A stretch of DNA of 64,000 nucleotides from Gerris lacustris (GCA_951217055.1 OX578286.1:4876033-4940032); one strand, 5' to 3'; shown: positions 43,480-55,613, counted from the first letter of the stretch. The notes: generated by a model from the sequence alone, not told the origin. Made by a program: numbers and translations.

Positions 43480-43720
43480 GCAAAATCAAAAAAATGAATT
43501 TTAGCTCCAAATTTTATGGCGCTACCCTCGAAAAAGACTGAAAAAAACTCTCTTTCATGAAAACGGTTCCGACGATTTTTATTTAAAAAAAAAAAAAAAT
43601 AATGTAGTCCATTTAAATACGAATTTAACGATATAAGCTGTCTTTCAGGGAAAAATTGGGCTAAGTAATTATGAACTCTTATATGAGAAAGTCTGTCTGA
43701 GTTGTCTCGGACCGCTATTT
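43480..43720 (-). repeat. Family G, internally deleted
   Basis: TATACCCCGAGGCAAAATC, CCTCGAAAAAGACTG, ACGGTTCCGACGATTTTTAT, CGATATAAGCTGTCTTTCAG, then directly TGGGCTAAGTAATTATGAAC and GTCTGAGTTGTCTCGGACCG. Confidence 0.65.
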
Positions 43721-43910
43721 TATTAAGGTTTTAGAAACTAAACTTTATAATTAATTGCTTGCCCCTTCATAATAATAGGAAACTAGCCACTGATCCCTGG
43801 CATGAGGCTAAAAGTGATAAGAAGCTGCACCTTGCTTGTTATCACTTTATATCTGTTATCACTACAGGAGAGTTGAGGCAAAGCTTCAAGTTTTTACTCA
43901 CATGGATATA

Positions 43911-45178
43911 ATAGTTATTTATGCACCTAGGGAATAATGTAAGATATTATTTCCCGCGTGACTGAGTTGATTCCTGAGGCTTTGCCTCAGGAATCAAGGC
44001 AACTAAATCCTGAGGCGAAGCCGAGGGTATTAGGTATCTTAATTCCTTAGTCGAAGCCGCGAGATTAATACTAATTAGCCTTATAGATAGATAATTATAA
44101 CAAGGGAATAATAATGCATTATTCTCGAGGTACATACAAAATGTTAACTCCAGAAAAAGCGCTATATAAGATTTATTCAAGTATAAGAAAACATTTGTCT
44201 TTCTTTATTAAACGAATTTAATACAAAAATAAATTAATTAAATTATTTAAATGTTTTAAAACAATTAATAATCACTTTTAAAGTAATATAAAAAAAAAAG
44301 AAAAAGTTTAACGAAAGCTAAACAAAAGTAAACAAAACATCGTAGAATGATTGGCAATACAGCTGGGAGTTTAAAAGCAGTGTTGCCAACCTGATTTTTC
44401 CACAAATTCACTACATTTGTCATTTTACTCTCTACTATTTTAAAAATAATTAGATTGGCGAAAGTAGATTATAATCCCGTTTTTACATTATATCACCGTT
44501 TTCACATTATTTCTCCGTTTTTAAGAACGGGCATGAAAATACCAACATTATAACCTATAAACTAGCCCTGAAATAGTACATTACGCGTCGAGTGCGGAAA
44601 GTAGCATTTTGCATGCGAGTGTGGAGTTTGCACCCGAGCGACTGCGAGGGTAGTAAAACCACACGAGTAATGCAAAATGCCGTTTTCCCACGAGTTGCGT
44701 ACCGTACTTTATCTACGATTGATAGATTTAAATAATAAATACAAAAAAAAAATTCCTGTATGCAAGTTCGTATTTCTCTTTTGATAAAGATGACATTAAT
44801 TCATTAGTTGTATTTTGTGCAGAATTAATTATTTCGGGAGGCGTATTATTCTCCTCATATTCGTCATTATCACTTAAATCACTCATTGATTTTCACAAAA
44901 AAAACTCGATATATACATACAGTTACTTTTATTAAACAAACAGCAAATTAGTTTTGTTAAAAGTAAACAAACTCGCTAATCGTGCGTAAAGCTGAAGAAT
45001 TCTTCTTTTTTACCACCCTAGGGCGGTAAAAGAGAGGAATTCTTCAGAATTATGAGCCGCGCATGCGTAATGAATACAAGTACGTAAAGAATCACTTTCT
45101 ACGCATCTAAACAGAGATACAATGTTTATATTTCGTAACAATCTTAGATAAAGTTACTTTTCATCCCTACTGGAGATG
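43911..45178 (+). mobile_element. Family C element carrying a D element
   Basis: ATAGTTATTTATGCACCTAG to CCCTACTGGAGATGA. The left third has diverged hairpins (GAGGCTTTGCCTCAGGAATC). It breaks at CTAGCCCTGAAA (44573) and resumes at GTTACTTTTCATCC (45153); the copy ending at 18742 shows the empty form CTGAAATGTCACTTTTC. Confidence 0.8.
44574..45152 (-). mobile_element. Family D element nested in C
   Basis: TAGTACATTACGCGTCGAGT to CTTAGATAAA. Palindrome at 44992-45046 with spacer ACCCTAGGGC. The ORF remnant is reversed and altered (TGATTTAAGTGATAATGACG). No target duplication longer than 2-3 bases is evident. Confidence 0.85.
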
Positions 45179-45194
45179 AAGCTAATTTAACCTA

Positions 45195-45595
45195 CCTGCT
45201 TGCAGAATAGTTTCTGGATAGAGAAGCTGTAAGACTTCTCTGTCATTGACCTATCACGAGCACTATATCAGTTCTACATTCTTTAAAAAACTAAAGCCTG
45301 GGTCAGACTCCCAAAAAACTATGTTTGCATTTCACTTTGTGTAAGATACTAACCTTGGGCATGCGCTTTGTATACGGAATGTGATATATGGCCAGATTTA
45401 TAACTTCACAAAGATTATACCAAGTTTAGTTAAGATGGAATTTTACAGGTGTGTGAAAAATAAAATATACGCTTTTTAAGCCATATTAATTTCGAAATGG
45501 TTTGACCCTTTGTAAGGTCATCTTTTTTATTAAAAATATATCTTTAACATTTTATTGACATAATTGGACTATTGTGACGATCTCTCATAGAGTAA
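45195..45595. other. Spacer without recognised feature
   Basis: No repeat or gene recognised. One CTAAAGCCTGGGTCAGACTC block is less A+T-rich than the rest. Confidence 0.4.
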
Positions 45596-45619
45596 TAAAT
45601 TGAAACGAAATTTGCATCC

Positions 45620-45705
45620 TGTCTGTCTGTGAGTAACGTTTTCGTGTCTGTCTGTGTGTAACGTTTACGTGTCTGTCTGTGTGTAACGTTTACGTGTCTG
45701 GCGAT
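45620..45705 (+). repeat. 25-bp tandem repeat, three units
   Basis: GTGTCTGTCTGTGTGTAACG TTTAC is repeated three times, at the point where J-like tail sequence begins (GATAACTTGAGTAAAAATTG). Confidence 0.85.
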
Positions 45706-45859
45706 AACTTGAGTAAAAATTGACCGATTTGGTTGAAATTTGGTATTCGTGTTCCTTTTACTAATACTCAGGCTAAGATCGTTGGACAGTTTGATCCGTC
45801 CAAGTGTTTGCGCGTAAACGAGAGGTTTATATGTAAAATTAGAATTTCAGGACGGGAAA

Positions 45860-46429
45860 TAGTACATTACGCGTCGAGTGCGGAAAGTAGCATTTTGCAT
45901 GCAAGTGTGGAGTTTAAACCAGGAGTGAGGTAAAACCACACGAGCAATGCAAAATGCCGTTTTCGCACGAGTTGCGTACTGTACTTTATCTACGATTGTT
46001 AGATTTAAATAATAAATACAGAAAAAAATAAACTTGCTGTATGTAAGTTCGTATCTCTCTCTTGATAAAGATGGCATTAATTCATTAGTTGTATTTTTTG
46101 CCGAATTAATTATTTCTGGAGGAGTATTATTCTCTACATTTTCGTCAAATTCACTACTTGATTCACTAATTGTTTTTCACTAAAAACTCGATATAAACAG
46201 TTACTTTAATAAAAGAACAGCAAATTAGTTTTGTTAAATGTAAACAAACTCACTAATCGTGCGTAAAGCTGAAGAATTCCTCTTCTTTACCGCACTAGCG
46301 TGGTAAAGAAGAGGAATTATTCAGAACTATGAGACGCGCATGCGCAATGAATACAAGTACGTAAAGAATCACTTTCTACGCATCTAAACAAAGATATAAT
46401 GTTTATATTTCGTATCAATCGTAGATAAA
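45860..46429 (-). mobile_element. Family D element nested in J
   Basis: TAGTACATTACGCGTCGAGT to CAATCGTAGATAAA. Palindrome at 46269-46323 (spacer GCACTAGCGT). The ORF remnant is reversed within 46020-46180. The empty site at 38608 reads GGTCGGGAAAAGATTC, so at most two or three A residues are duplicated. Confidence 0.85.
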
Positions 46430-46561
46430 GATTCTTTCATCGCCAATTCGATGAGAACATTTTTTTTTCAAATAACATTTTTTAGTAAAACCAACAGCGA
46501 CACCGCTATGAATTAATAAAGATCGTTAAAACTATTAAAGCGGACCTAAACGTTTAATAAT

Positions 46562-47179
46562 TTCAAGATAAAAAGAACTTTAAATATACTACGTTTTTAA
46601 ATTTTCTGTTGAATCGAATGTAATTTTGATAATATAATTGTTATTGTTATATATAATATATAATTTTAGTGAAAAAAAAAAAAAAAAAAAAAAAATAGTT
46701 CCAAATTTATTTACTTCACATAAATAACAATCATCCAGAGAACTGATCTTAAACCTATAAAAGGACAAATCTTTGTACAACGGATCTCACCAACACCAAA
46801 TCTAAACCGTGCTATCGATATATTTGAAATAATATAATCGATATATTTCCTGTTTTGCTGTCATTCAATGATTATCTCTTATTTATAAAAATCACAAATT
46901 TGAAACCCGTCAAAACGAAGATTGTAAATATGGGACATGGCAAAACAAATAAAATAACTTGCGGTTTTTTTCGAACTAACTTTCCATACAGCAAAATTGC
47001 TGAAAACGAATTAAATTCTGCTGAAAGATGGCTGAAAGTACTAAAATAATGCATTGTCATCGTGTTCTGAGCTATGCTAAAAGTTTCAAATGTCTAGCTA
47101 ATCGGGAAGTTAGTTAGAAATCGATTGCCAGATTTGTACCGGACAAACAAACAAGAAAGTAAGTTAATAAAAACGGAGT
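46562..47179 (+). mobile_element. Family A element nested in J
   Basis: TTCAAGATAAAAAGAACTTT to AAAAACGGAGT. Near-complete, with a 25-base A-run near 46674. Confidence 0.85.
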
Positions 47180-47259
47180 AAAATTGAGAAAACAACGTTT
47201 ATACCGATATCTTACGTTCTAACGTAACGATTTTATCGAAACTTCACATACATTGTTGT

Positions 47260-47725
47260 ACAACAAGAACAAGTATTGTTGTACAACAATAGGTTGAGAT
47301 CCAATCCGAATAATTTCAAGCCTGGCAACATGCAATCCACCATAATTCAAAAACTAGCCCATTGATCTTAAACTTTAATTATACCATTCGAAAGCTTATG
47401 AAAAGCAGAAGTTTTTCCTGAATTCGCCACACTTCTAAAATTTTTAATTGTAACAGAACTTAAAAGATGCTTAGTAGCTGATAATTTGAAAATCAGTGAG
47501 TGATTTTGAAAGGTTTTTGATGCTCTTTAAAATTGTCCCTTAGCCCAATTTCTCTATCTTATTTAGTTTTTGAGATGTTATGAATTTTTTTTCAAATTTT
47601 CGTGAATCACTCTGAAAACAAAAATAAAACGATACATCGAGAACTATCGAGGAATTCGGGCGTATGCTTCCTCGACATTAATTTTTGGATTTGACCCGTA
47701 GAATCTGTTAGGACATTAATATATC
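47260..47725. other. Unique spacer, no gene seen
   Basis: It begins with a duplicated TTGTTGTACAACAA palindrome (47254-47292). The rest has CATTCGAAAGCTTATGAAAA-like text typical of repeat tails, but no second copy is present in this window. Confidence 0.4.
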
Positions 47726-47727
47726 TT

Positions 47728-47730
<3 letters not shown>

Positions 47731-47796
<66 letters not shown>

Positions 47797-47798
47797 AT
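47731..47798. repeat. (AT)n microsatellite
   Basis: About 60 bp of AT with a short GTGTGTAT tail. Confidence 0.95.
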
Positions 47799-48289
47799 AG
47801 AAGTAGTTAGTACCATGTGGTAGTAAGTAGGGCTGGTGGGGAGTAAGGGTACATCTCCCTTCTCCTAGCCTAGCCCTCTTGACCTTTACGAGCAGTTATG
47901 TTTTAGCTATCAGCTAGGCATATACTCACTTTTGTACCATTACCATTACAGGTACCTTTTAAATACACCATATACCTTTAAAATGAACCAGCAACCAAAG
48001 GAATCTTTATTAACCATTAACCACTCCCACAGAATCCATAAATTTTGTTATGAAAGTTTATCGCGGGTCACCTTAAATATAAGTTGTTATTGTTGTCCGA
48101 AAACGTCCCAAATTTTTATTTTTTTTATTTTTTTTTATTTAAGTCCTCTTTTACCTCTCGGTATAAAGGGTAGCAAAGACGTCGCCTGGTAGAACCTGTC
48201 AGAAGCCACTGTCTGGGCATTAGTAGGGTCAATGCCCTGTTCGCGAAAGGACTTGGTTCTCTAGCTATGTCATTCTCAGTATGCCTGAA

Positions 48290-48352
48290 GACAGATCTTA
48301 AGGTATACGGTTAGAGTACCCGCTGGTTCTGAATCAGGTTTCAGATTCCGAA
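48290..48352 (+). repeat. tRNA-Gln-like segment, possible SINE head
   Basis: GGTATACGGTTAGAGTACCC resembles an A box. CTGG TTCTGAA TCAG is an anticodon stem-loop with CTG, and GGTTTCAGATTCCG is a B box with one extra T. Acceptor and T stems do not pair well. It lies in a comparatively G+C-rich stretch (47800-48430) with no second copy in this window. Confidence 0.35.
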
Positions 48353-48545
48353 AAAAGACTCGTGATATGTCGGCTTGAGGAAAACAGGTGATGGCCACAG
48401 TGGAGTAAAACTGAGATACGCCCTGTCGTAACATAAACACAAACACACAATTGTCATAATATGAATATATAAAGCGTGATAGTTTACGGCCACAAAGAAT
48501 TTTCCTTCAAAATTAAAACGAAAAAAAAAACAGTTTTTATAAAAT

Positions 48546-48617
48546 TAATAATAATTATAATTTGATTTAAATTAAAAATTAATCGTTCCGTAGTATGAAT
48601 ACTACCAAAATCGTAAA
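48546..48617 (-). repeat. Second copy of the tRNA-enclosing repeat arm
   Basis: TAATAATAATTATAATTTGA through CGTAGTATGAATACTACCAA AATCG is the complement of 33347-33417. Confidence 0.75.
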
Positions 48618-48673
48618 GTAAAATTAATAAGTTAAAGACTGCATAAGGGGAGTTCCACAACATTTCAAGCAGT

Positions 48674-49810
48674 CAGTGGCGTAGGAATTCATTTTTGACG
48701 GGGGTGGCTCGGCTCCTCCGCTAAAGGGGGGGGGGGGGGGTATATACTCTTTATCAGACTGCAACCTATCCTCTCTCTACCCCCCCCCCCCCCTATAGAA
48801 GGGGGTTCCGGGGGTCCACCCCCGGTAAAATTTTGGAAAATAAACGTTCAAAAACAGCATTTTAAACAGTTGTAGACATATTTTCAGAGCAGTTCTAATA
48901 TTCGTAGGTTTCGGCTTTTTAGAGAACAAATTTAAATAAGTATTTCGTCTTTTTCTCATGATGTCTATCAAAATTTAATAAATGTATAAGAATAAACTGT
49001 ATACACTGTTTAAAAAGTAAAAATTAGATTTTATGCACTATTTATAAGTATTTGAAGTATTTTTTGGTTTGAATCTGACTCAAGAAAAGAAAAGAAGTAT
49101 GAAAATAAATAAATTGAGATTGAGGTAAAGTGAATGGAGTAAAAAACAATTTACCATTCTCAGTTTGACACGATTCGCGAGAGAGCTAGGACCTGACTAA
49201 AGAATCAAAAAAGGCCGGGTAAAGAGGAAAGAGAAGAGAAGTCTCCTTATCTAGCTAAAATTCATAGTTGATAATGTCTAGAAGAATAAGGGTGGTTCAA
49301 CCCCCTACAACGACCGTGGTTGTTTTTTGATAAACGGGGTTTGAGCCGTGCTTCTGAAACTACTGATAGCAAGTTGACAAAAATCAGTCTGATAAATAGA
49401 ACGAAACTTTCTTGTCATCAACGACAGAGCAGGTGCTATTTATTTTGATTGACTCAGTTCATCACGTGATTAAGATTTTATTTAGTTTAGTGTTGGTGAG
49501 AAATAGAAGTCATGATAACTCTTTGTGATGTGCCGACTGCCGACTTGTTGGCTTTACTAGCCGCCCTTATCTTCCTATTTAAACCCACCCGTCGGCACTT
49601 CAAATAAATTAAATGTTTATAATATATACCATTTTATTAATGTTAAAAACATTTATTTGAAATAAAATATAAATGTATTATTTTCCAAATCATTCAACAA
49701 AATTTTAAGCATGTACTAATTTTTATTTGATTTGTAATTTTTTTGCCCCTTCAAATCTGACGGGGGGGGCTCGAGCCCGATAGCCCCCCCCCCCCGTTCC
49801 TACGCCACTG
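48674..49810 (+). mobile_element. Non-autonomous hAT element with exact 8-bp target duplication
   Basis: The ends are CAGTGGCGTAGGAA and TTCCTACGCCACTG. CAAGCAGT occurs at 48666-48673 and 49811-49818. Long G- and C-runs lie at both subterminal regions. The text CCCCCGGTAAAATTTTGGAA AATAAACGTTCAAAAACAGC near 48820 is also found in the hAT at 23707 (23868-23905), so the two are related. No transposase frame is present. Confidence 0.92.
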
Positions 49811-49824
49811 CAAGCAGTTAACAA

Positions 49825-50385
49825 ATAATTATATGGATCTGGAAACGATTCTTTCAATATATTAGAATAAAAATGGAGACATCTAAATCTAATAATCTAA
49901 TATAATTTTTTGTTTAAATAATTTAGAAACACTTTCGTCATTAGCGTTCCTTATTCATTATATTATATCAGTCATGCACCTTGACTAAATGAGCGAATTT
50001 TCAAAGAAAGCAGTGTATTATTGACTTATAATAATATAGAAAAATTTAGGTTTGAATTTGGATGGGTGAAAAAAAAAATGGGTACACAGGGGTACGGGGT
50101 ACAAAAGTAAAAAATATTATTTACCTTTCAAGATTCATGCCATTGGAAAGCTCTTTAAGAGTACAGTAATTGTTGTTATGTATACACTTTTCTCACATTT
50201 TCATATAAGAGAGGGGTAAAATGGAATAAACAAGTTTTTGTGCTATTTTTGACTTCTAAATAAACTCCAAAAATTCTAGCCAACGATCTCATCCTTTCTT
50301 TTGATATTATTGACATTTTAAAATTTGTTTGAAATTTTTAAGTGCATCCTAAGGGGAGATATCGTCTGGAGTGCACATATATATA
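49825..50385. other. A+T-rich spacer, no gene seen
   Basis: A GGTACACAGGGGTACGGGGT block at 50079 is the only notable feature. Confidence 0.4.
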
Positions 50386-50394
50386 CAAATATAC

Positions 50395-50601
<207 letters not shown>

Positions 50602-50881
50602 AAAAAAAGTGTTAAATTTATGAATCGATTCAGAATTGTCTAAAACCGATTACATTTTTTCATGGAGAAAATTTTCAAAAATTCGCATTACAAAAATTGC
50701 AATAGCTAAATATTCTTCGAAAATTCGCTAATAAGAAGCAAAGACAAGAAGTATCTGTATAGAACCAAGAAAAAGTTTTCATAAAAAACTACAAAATAAA
50801 AATAACAACAGTAGTTTGTAGTTAGTCCGTGAGCACTGATAGCAGTCAAAATCTAAATTGCAAGAATTTTATTATCTAAAC

Positions 50882-50916
50882 CAGGGCTCTCCAAACTACG
50901 GCCCGCTGCACCACAA
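50882..50916 (+). mobile_element. hAT terminal fragment
   Basis: CAGGGCTCTCCAAACTACGG CCCGC matches the usual CAGGGNNNNCAAACTACGGCCCG terminus of hAT elements. No partner end was found. Confidence 0.5.
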
Positions 50917-51000
50917 AAAAAGGTTATAATGCAAAGTTATGTTCTTTATAATTTATAATGAAATATAATTTCAATCATTAAAAATGATCTTCACGCGTCT

Positions 51001-51336
51001 TATATCTACGATTAATACAAAATATAAACATTTTATCTGTTTAGACGCGTAGAAAGTGATTCTTTTCGTAGCTATATTCATTCCGCACTAGTGCGGAAAT
51101 AAAGAAGAATTCTTCACCTTATCGCACGATTAGCTTTTTATTCAATTAAAGTAATTGTTTTTTCTGTATTTATTAATAAAATCCAACAATCGTAGATAAA
51201 GTACGGTTCGCAACTCGTGCGAAAACTGCATTTTGCTTCGCTTGTGTAGTTTTACTACCCTCGCTGTCGCTCGGGTACAAACTCCACACTCGCATGTAAA
51301 ATGCTACTTTCCGCACTAGACGCGTAATGCACTATT
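51001..51336 (+). mobile_element. Family D element, internally deleted
   Basis: Both ends (TATCTACGATTAATACAAAA, CGCGTAATGCACTATT) and the terminal hairpin are present. The ORF remnant is gone and the palindrome is reduced to CCGCACTAGTGCGG near 51083. Confidence 0.8.
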
Positions 51337-51584
51337 TTTTTCTGAAATGAATATGGTGTTATGAGCTTATTATCCGTGTTCCCTACCATTGTGAAATCAT
51401 TTTGATACATGTAAAGAAATTATTAATTTTTATTAATTCTCTTTAGTGCCCGTACCCTTTTAGACTCCATTACTTTTGTTTAGGGATTCTGTGATCATCC
51501 ATCCTGGCCATGTGTCCAAATCAGCGAAGCTATGTCTGTCTATCATATCCGATAGGGGATCTGTTCGTACACTCCACATAATGG

Positions 51585-52612
51585 TCTAGTTCCTGACTCG
51601 ATTCCTGGTCTAGTTCCTGACTCGATTCCTGGTCTAGTTCATGATTCGATTCCTGGTCTAGTTCATGATTCGATTCCTGGTCTAGTTCCTGACTCGATTC
51701 CTGGTCTAGTTCCTGACTCAATTCCTGGTCTAGTTCCTAATTCGATTCCTGGTCTAGTTCCTGATTCGATTCCTGGTCTAGTTCCTGACTCGATTCCTCG
51801 TCTAGTTCCTGACTCGATTCCTGGTCTATTTCCTGATTCGATTCCTGGTCTAGATCCTGACTCGATTCCTGGTCTAGCTCCTGACTCGATTCCTGGTCTA
51901 GTTCCTGTCTCGAGTCCTGGTCTAGTTCCTGAATCGATTCCTAGTCTAGTTCCTGACTCGATTCCTGGCCTAGCTCCTGACTCGATTCCTAGTCTAGTTC
52001 CTGGCTCGATTCCTAGTCTAGTTCCTGACTCGATTCCTGGTCTAGTTCCTGACTCGATTCCTGGTTTAGTTCCTGACTCAATTCCTGATCTAGTTCCTGA
52101 CTCGATTCCTGGTCTAGTTCCTGAATCGATTCCTAGTCTAGTTCCTGACTCGATTCCTGGCCTAGTTCCTGATTCGATTCCTGGTCTAGTTCCTGACTCG
52201 ATTCCTCGTCTAGTTCCTGACTCGATTCCTGGTCTATTTCCTGATTCGATTCCTGGTCTAGATCCTGACTCGATTCCTGGTCTAGCTCCTGACTCGATTC
52301 CTGGTCTAGTTCCTGTCTCGAGTCCTGGTCTAGTTCCTGAATCGATTCCTAGTCTAGTTCCTGACTCGATTCCTGGCCTAGCTCCTGACTCGATTCCTAG
52401 TCTAGTTCCTGGCTCGATTCCTAGTCTAGTTCCTGACTCGATTCCTGGTCTAGTTCCTGACTCGATTCCTGGTTTAGTTCCTGACTCAATTCCTGATCTA
52501 GTTCCTGACTCGATTCCTGGTCTAGTTCCTGACTCGATTCCTGGTCTAGTTCCTGACTCGATTCCTGGCCTAGCTCCTGATTCGATTCCTTATCTAGTTC
52601 CTGACTCAATTC
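51585..52612 (+). repeat. 24-bp minisatellite with 408-bp duplication
   Basis: The unit is TTCCTGACTCGATTCCTGGT CTAG, about 43 copies. The variant CCTCG at 51796 recurs at 52204, and the following variants (CTATTTCC, CTAGATCC, CTGTCTCGAGTCC) recur in the same order, so a 17-unit block was duplicated. The complement translates as repeats of QELDQESS, but CTAGTCTAG units put stops in that frame. Confidence 0.95.
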
Positions 52613-52854
52613 CTTTGGGATTTGCCCGTAGTCCGCCTCAGTTAGCATCTGAATAGTCTGTACTCGATTGCTTCAACTTGAGGTATGAGTGTGAGATTCA
52701 CATACCCATAATATGTCAGGGTGGGTAAGTGTGTGAAGTTGAACACCTCCATTTTTGTTTTAGTAGAGTCTTCAATCTTACCTAAAAAGGTTCTTCAGAG
52801 CGCATTGTATAACATTCCTGTACCCGCGATTCTAGCGTTCAGATACTTATCCTA

Positions 52855-53508
52855 AAAAATCGGTCCGAGACAACTCAGACAAACTTTCTCATATACGAGT
52901 TTATAATTACTTAGCCCAGTGTTTCCATTTATTAGTTTTAAAATGTACATTTAAATATTATTGAACATTTCATCAAAATTTATCATAAAAATAACTTCTC
53001 CTCGGCGGGGAATCGAACCCGGGATCTCTCCATCCGCGTTTTAAGCTAATTTCTCAGGAACTAGATTTTTCCCGGGAAAACGGCTTATATCGTTGGATTC
53101 GTATTCAAATGGACTACATTTTAGAATTTTTTAATCAAAATCGTCGGAACCGTTTTCGAGAAATAATTTTTTTTCACGTTTTTTCAGAGTTTTTGGGGGG
53201 TAGCGCCCCTAAATTTAGAGCTAAAATTCATTTCTCGATTTCGCCTCGGGGTATGATTTTTCTGAACATGTATGCCAAATTTCTTCAAAATCGGCCCAGT
53301 AGTTTAGGCTCCAGGCGTCTGCACAGACGACAGACGACAGACGACAGACGACAGACGACAGACACACGACAGACAGACGACAGACAGACAGACATTTTTT
53401 AAAAACCACTTTTTTGGACTCAGGGGACCTTAAAACGTGTAAATCCATCAAAATCTCAAAATCGAATTTTCGCGCCATCACAATACTTTCTCTTTATATG
53501 AGAAAGTA
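52855..53508 (+). mobile_element. Family G element, first of a head-to-tail pair
   Basis: In order: ATCGGTCCGAGACAACTCAG, GGGAATCGAACCCGGGATCT (tRNA B-box complement), TTCCCGGGAAAACGGC, CAAAATCGTCGGAACCGTTT, GGGGGGTAGCGCC, TCGATTTCGCCTCGGGGTAT, CAAAATCGGCCCAGTAGTTT, (ACAGACG)n, TTTTCGCGCCATCACAATAC and TCTTTATATGAGAAAGTA. The weak 97-residue frame is not a gene. Confidence 0.85.
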
Positions 53509-54154
53509 AAAAATCGGTCCGAGACAACTCAGACAAACTTTCTCATATATGAGTTCATAATTACTTGGCCCAGTGTTTCCATTTATTAGTTTTCAAATGT
53601 ACATTTAAATATTATTGAACATTTCATCAAAATTTATCATAAAAATAACTTCTCCTGGGCGGGGAATCGAACCCGGGCCCTCTCCATCCGCGTTTTAAGC
53701 TAATATCTCAGGAACTAGATTTTTCCCGGGAAAACGGCTTATATCGTTGGATTCGTATTCAAATGGACTACATTTTAGAATTTTTTAATCAAAATCGTCG
53801 GAACCGTTTTCGAGAAATAATTTTTTTACAGGTTTTTTCAGAGTTTTTGGGGGGTAGCGCCCCCAAAATTAGAGCTAAAATTCATTTCTCGATTTCGCCT
53901 CGGGGTATGATTTTTCTGAACATGTATGCCAAATTTCGTCAAAATCGGCCCAGTAGTTTAGGCTCCAGGCGTCTGCACAGACGACAGACGACAGACGACA
54001 GACGACAGACGACAGACGACAGACGACAGACAGACAGACATTTTTTAAAAACCACTTTTTTGGACTCAGGGGACCTCAAAACGTGTAAATCCATCAAAAT
54101 CTCAAAATCGAATTTTCGCGCCATCACAATACTTTCTCTTTATATGAGAAAGTA
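53509..54154 (+). mobile_element. Family G element, second of the pair
   Basis: It follows the first copy without a spacer (AGAAAGTA|AAAAATCGGTCCGAG). The two are nearly identical apart from the (ACAGACG)n length and a few bases. Confidence 0.85.
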
Positions 54155-54269
54155 AAAGGAAAATATATAAATAATTAATGTTAGTAGCCCAGTCTAAATC
54201 GAGAGTTTTGAAAATTGACACAGTTGTTTCCTTGCACCTAAGTTGACGAAAATTAATGAATTATAGTAT

Positions 54270-54700
54270 CAATGTAGCAAAAATAAAAGAGCGCAGATGA
54301 TTTAAATTAATCTGGGACTATATGTACCCTTAATTTCGACAAACCATTCAAATCTTATAAAAATCAGATAAATACTTTTGAAGATATAGGTTTAAATGAA
54401 ATAAATGTATGTTTGTGAGCATGTGGAAGAGAAACAAATGGGCGCAGAAGGTTGAAACTTATATGATGGGACAAACAATGAGCTAATTATGACCTACCAT
54501 CTAAATTTCATTAAAATCGGACGAGTAATTTTTAAGAAAAATTGAGCAATAGACAGACACGGAACCAAAAATGTTCACTGATGTCTGAAATAGATTTCTG
54601 CTTTCAAATTTTTAGATGGAAATCGGAAACCTAAGAAATGTTCGTTCTTCGGAACGATAGCATAAGTTCCGTTACCTTCCAGTTAGCTCGGAAGAAAAAA
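54270..54700 (-). repeat. Family H copy
   Basis: AAGGTTGAAACTTATATGAT, GAGCTAATTATGACCTACCA, AACCAAAAATGTTCACTGAT and the TTCCGTTACCTTCCAGTTAG CTCGGAAG end. Confidence 0.6.
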
Positions 54701-54883
54701 TCAAATCAATTTTGACATATTTAAAAAATTGTCAAAGAAGAGTTCAATGAGTTCAAGAATCAAAGAAGAAGAGAAAAATCAATAGAAAAGTTGTAAAATT
54801 GATATTTATCTACTCACGGCAGCAAAATTAAGCATTGTTGTACTGTTTTCAGTCTGCAAAATGTCATTTTTCTTGATTCTTTT

Positions 54884-54963
54884 GAATAAAGTGTCAGCAA
54901 AATATCAAAGTGTCAGCAAAAGTTCAAAGTGTCAGCAAAAGTTCAAAGTGTCAGCAAAATAAC
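54884..54963 (+). repeat. 20-bp tandem repeat, four units
   Basis: AAGTGTCAGCAAAAGTTCA-type units with an ATATCAA variant in the first. Confidence 0.9.
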
Positions 54964-54964
54964 A

Positions 54965-55320
54965 AACAGGTTTGTCACATTGTAAGAAAATTTTACTAAA
55001 AAAAGGTTACTTCATCGCAGGTTATAAACACTACCACATTGTTTATTTTTATATATTTAAGCGTAATATTCTGCTAAATAGTTATATCTTTTTTGAAAAT
55101 AACTTAAATAATTATAGTGACAAACAAATTTTACAATTTTACAATGATTATTTTTAAAAAATCACTAAAAATTGAGATAATTGTAATTGAGATACCTTTG
55201 TTTTGATTTCTTGATAACTCAAACTTTCGTTTTTTAACAAATTTAATTTCTTTAAATCTTTTATATATTAAAAAGGGATTATAATAAATAGTGTAATTTT
55301 TCTGCCGTTAATAGATAAAA
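54965..55320. other. A+T-rich spacer, no gene seen
   Basis: A 61-codon frame (54972-55157) lacks any motif and has the composition of its surroundings. Confidence 0.4.
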
Positions 55321-55323
55321 TAT

Positions 55324-55613
55324 TGTATGTAACTATGCAGCAAAGGAAACATTCCTGACTCGTTTAAAGATTACCTGCTTCGGTTACACCTCAGCAGGTA
55401 ATGAACATTTGCCTGCCTCGGCTTCGCCTCGTCAGTCAACATGTAATTTTCCTGACTCGGCTTCGCCTCGTTAGTAAAATAGTAAATTTCCTGCCTCGGC
55501 TTCGCCTTTGCAGTAAATTTGTTTAGCCTATCCTCGCCTTTGGCTCGGAACTAAAACTTAAAAACTTGTCATCAAAATTCCATTTTGCTGCCTAGTTACA
55601 TAAATAACTATTA
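55324..55613 (-). mobile_element. Hairpin-rich element related to family C
   Basis: The left end TGTATGTAACTATGCAGC and right end GCTGCCTAGTTACATAAATA ACTATTA are complementary. Inside, five hairpins of the type CTGCCTCGGCTTCGCCTCG.CAG are spaced 45-60 bp apart. The right end resembles the complement of the family C left end (ATAGTTATTTATG). Confidence 0.65.

Larger units (their letters stand above)
45706..47255 (-). repeat. Family J copy carrying D and A insertions
   Basis: J text reads GATAACTTGAGTAAAAATTG, AATTTCAGGACGGGAA | D | GATTCTTTCATCGCC, CCAACAGCGACACCGCTATG, AGCGGACCTAAACGTTTAA | A | AAATTGAGAAAACAACGTTT, TACCGATATCTTACGTTCT. Both empty sites are seen in the J copies at 38446 and 23392/32400. 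Confidence 0.75.

Noticed and set aside
48290..48352. Functional tRNA-Gln
   Set aside because: Only the A box, anticodon arm and B box are recognisable; acceptor and T stems do not pair.
53109..54155. 97- and 130-residue frames starting MDYILEFFNQNRRNR
   Set aside because: They are identical translations of family G repeats, contain the (ACAGACG)n tract as RRQTTDD runs, and have no conserved domain.
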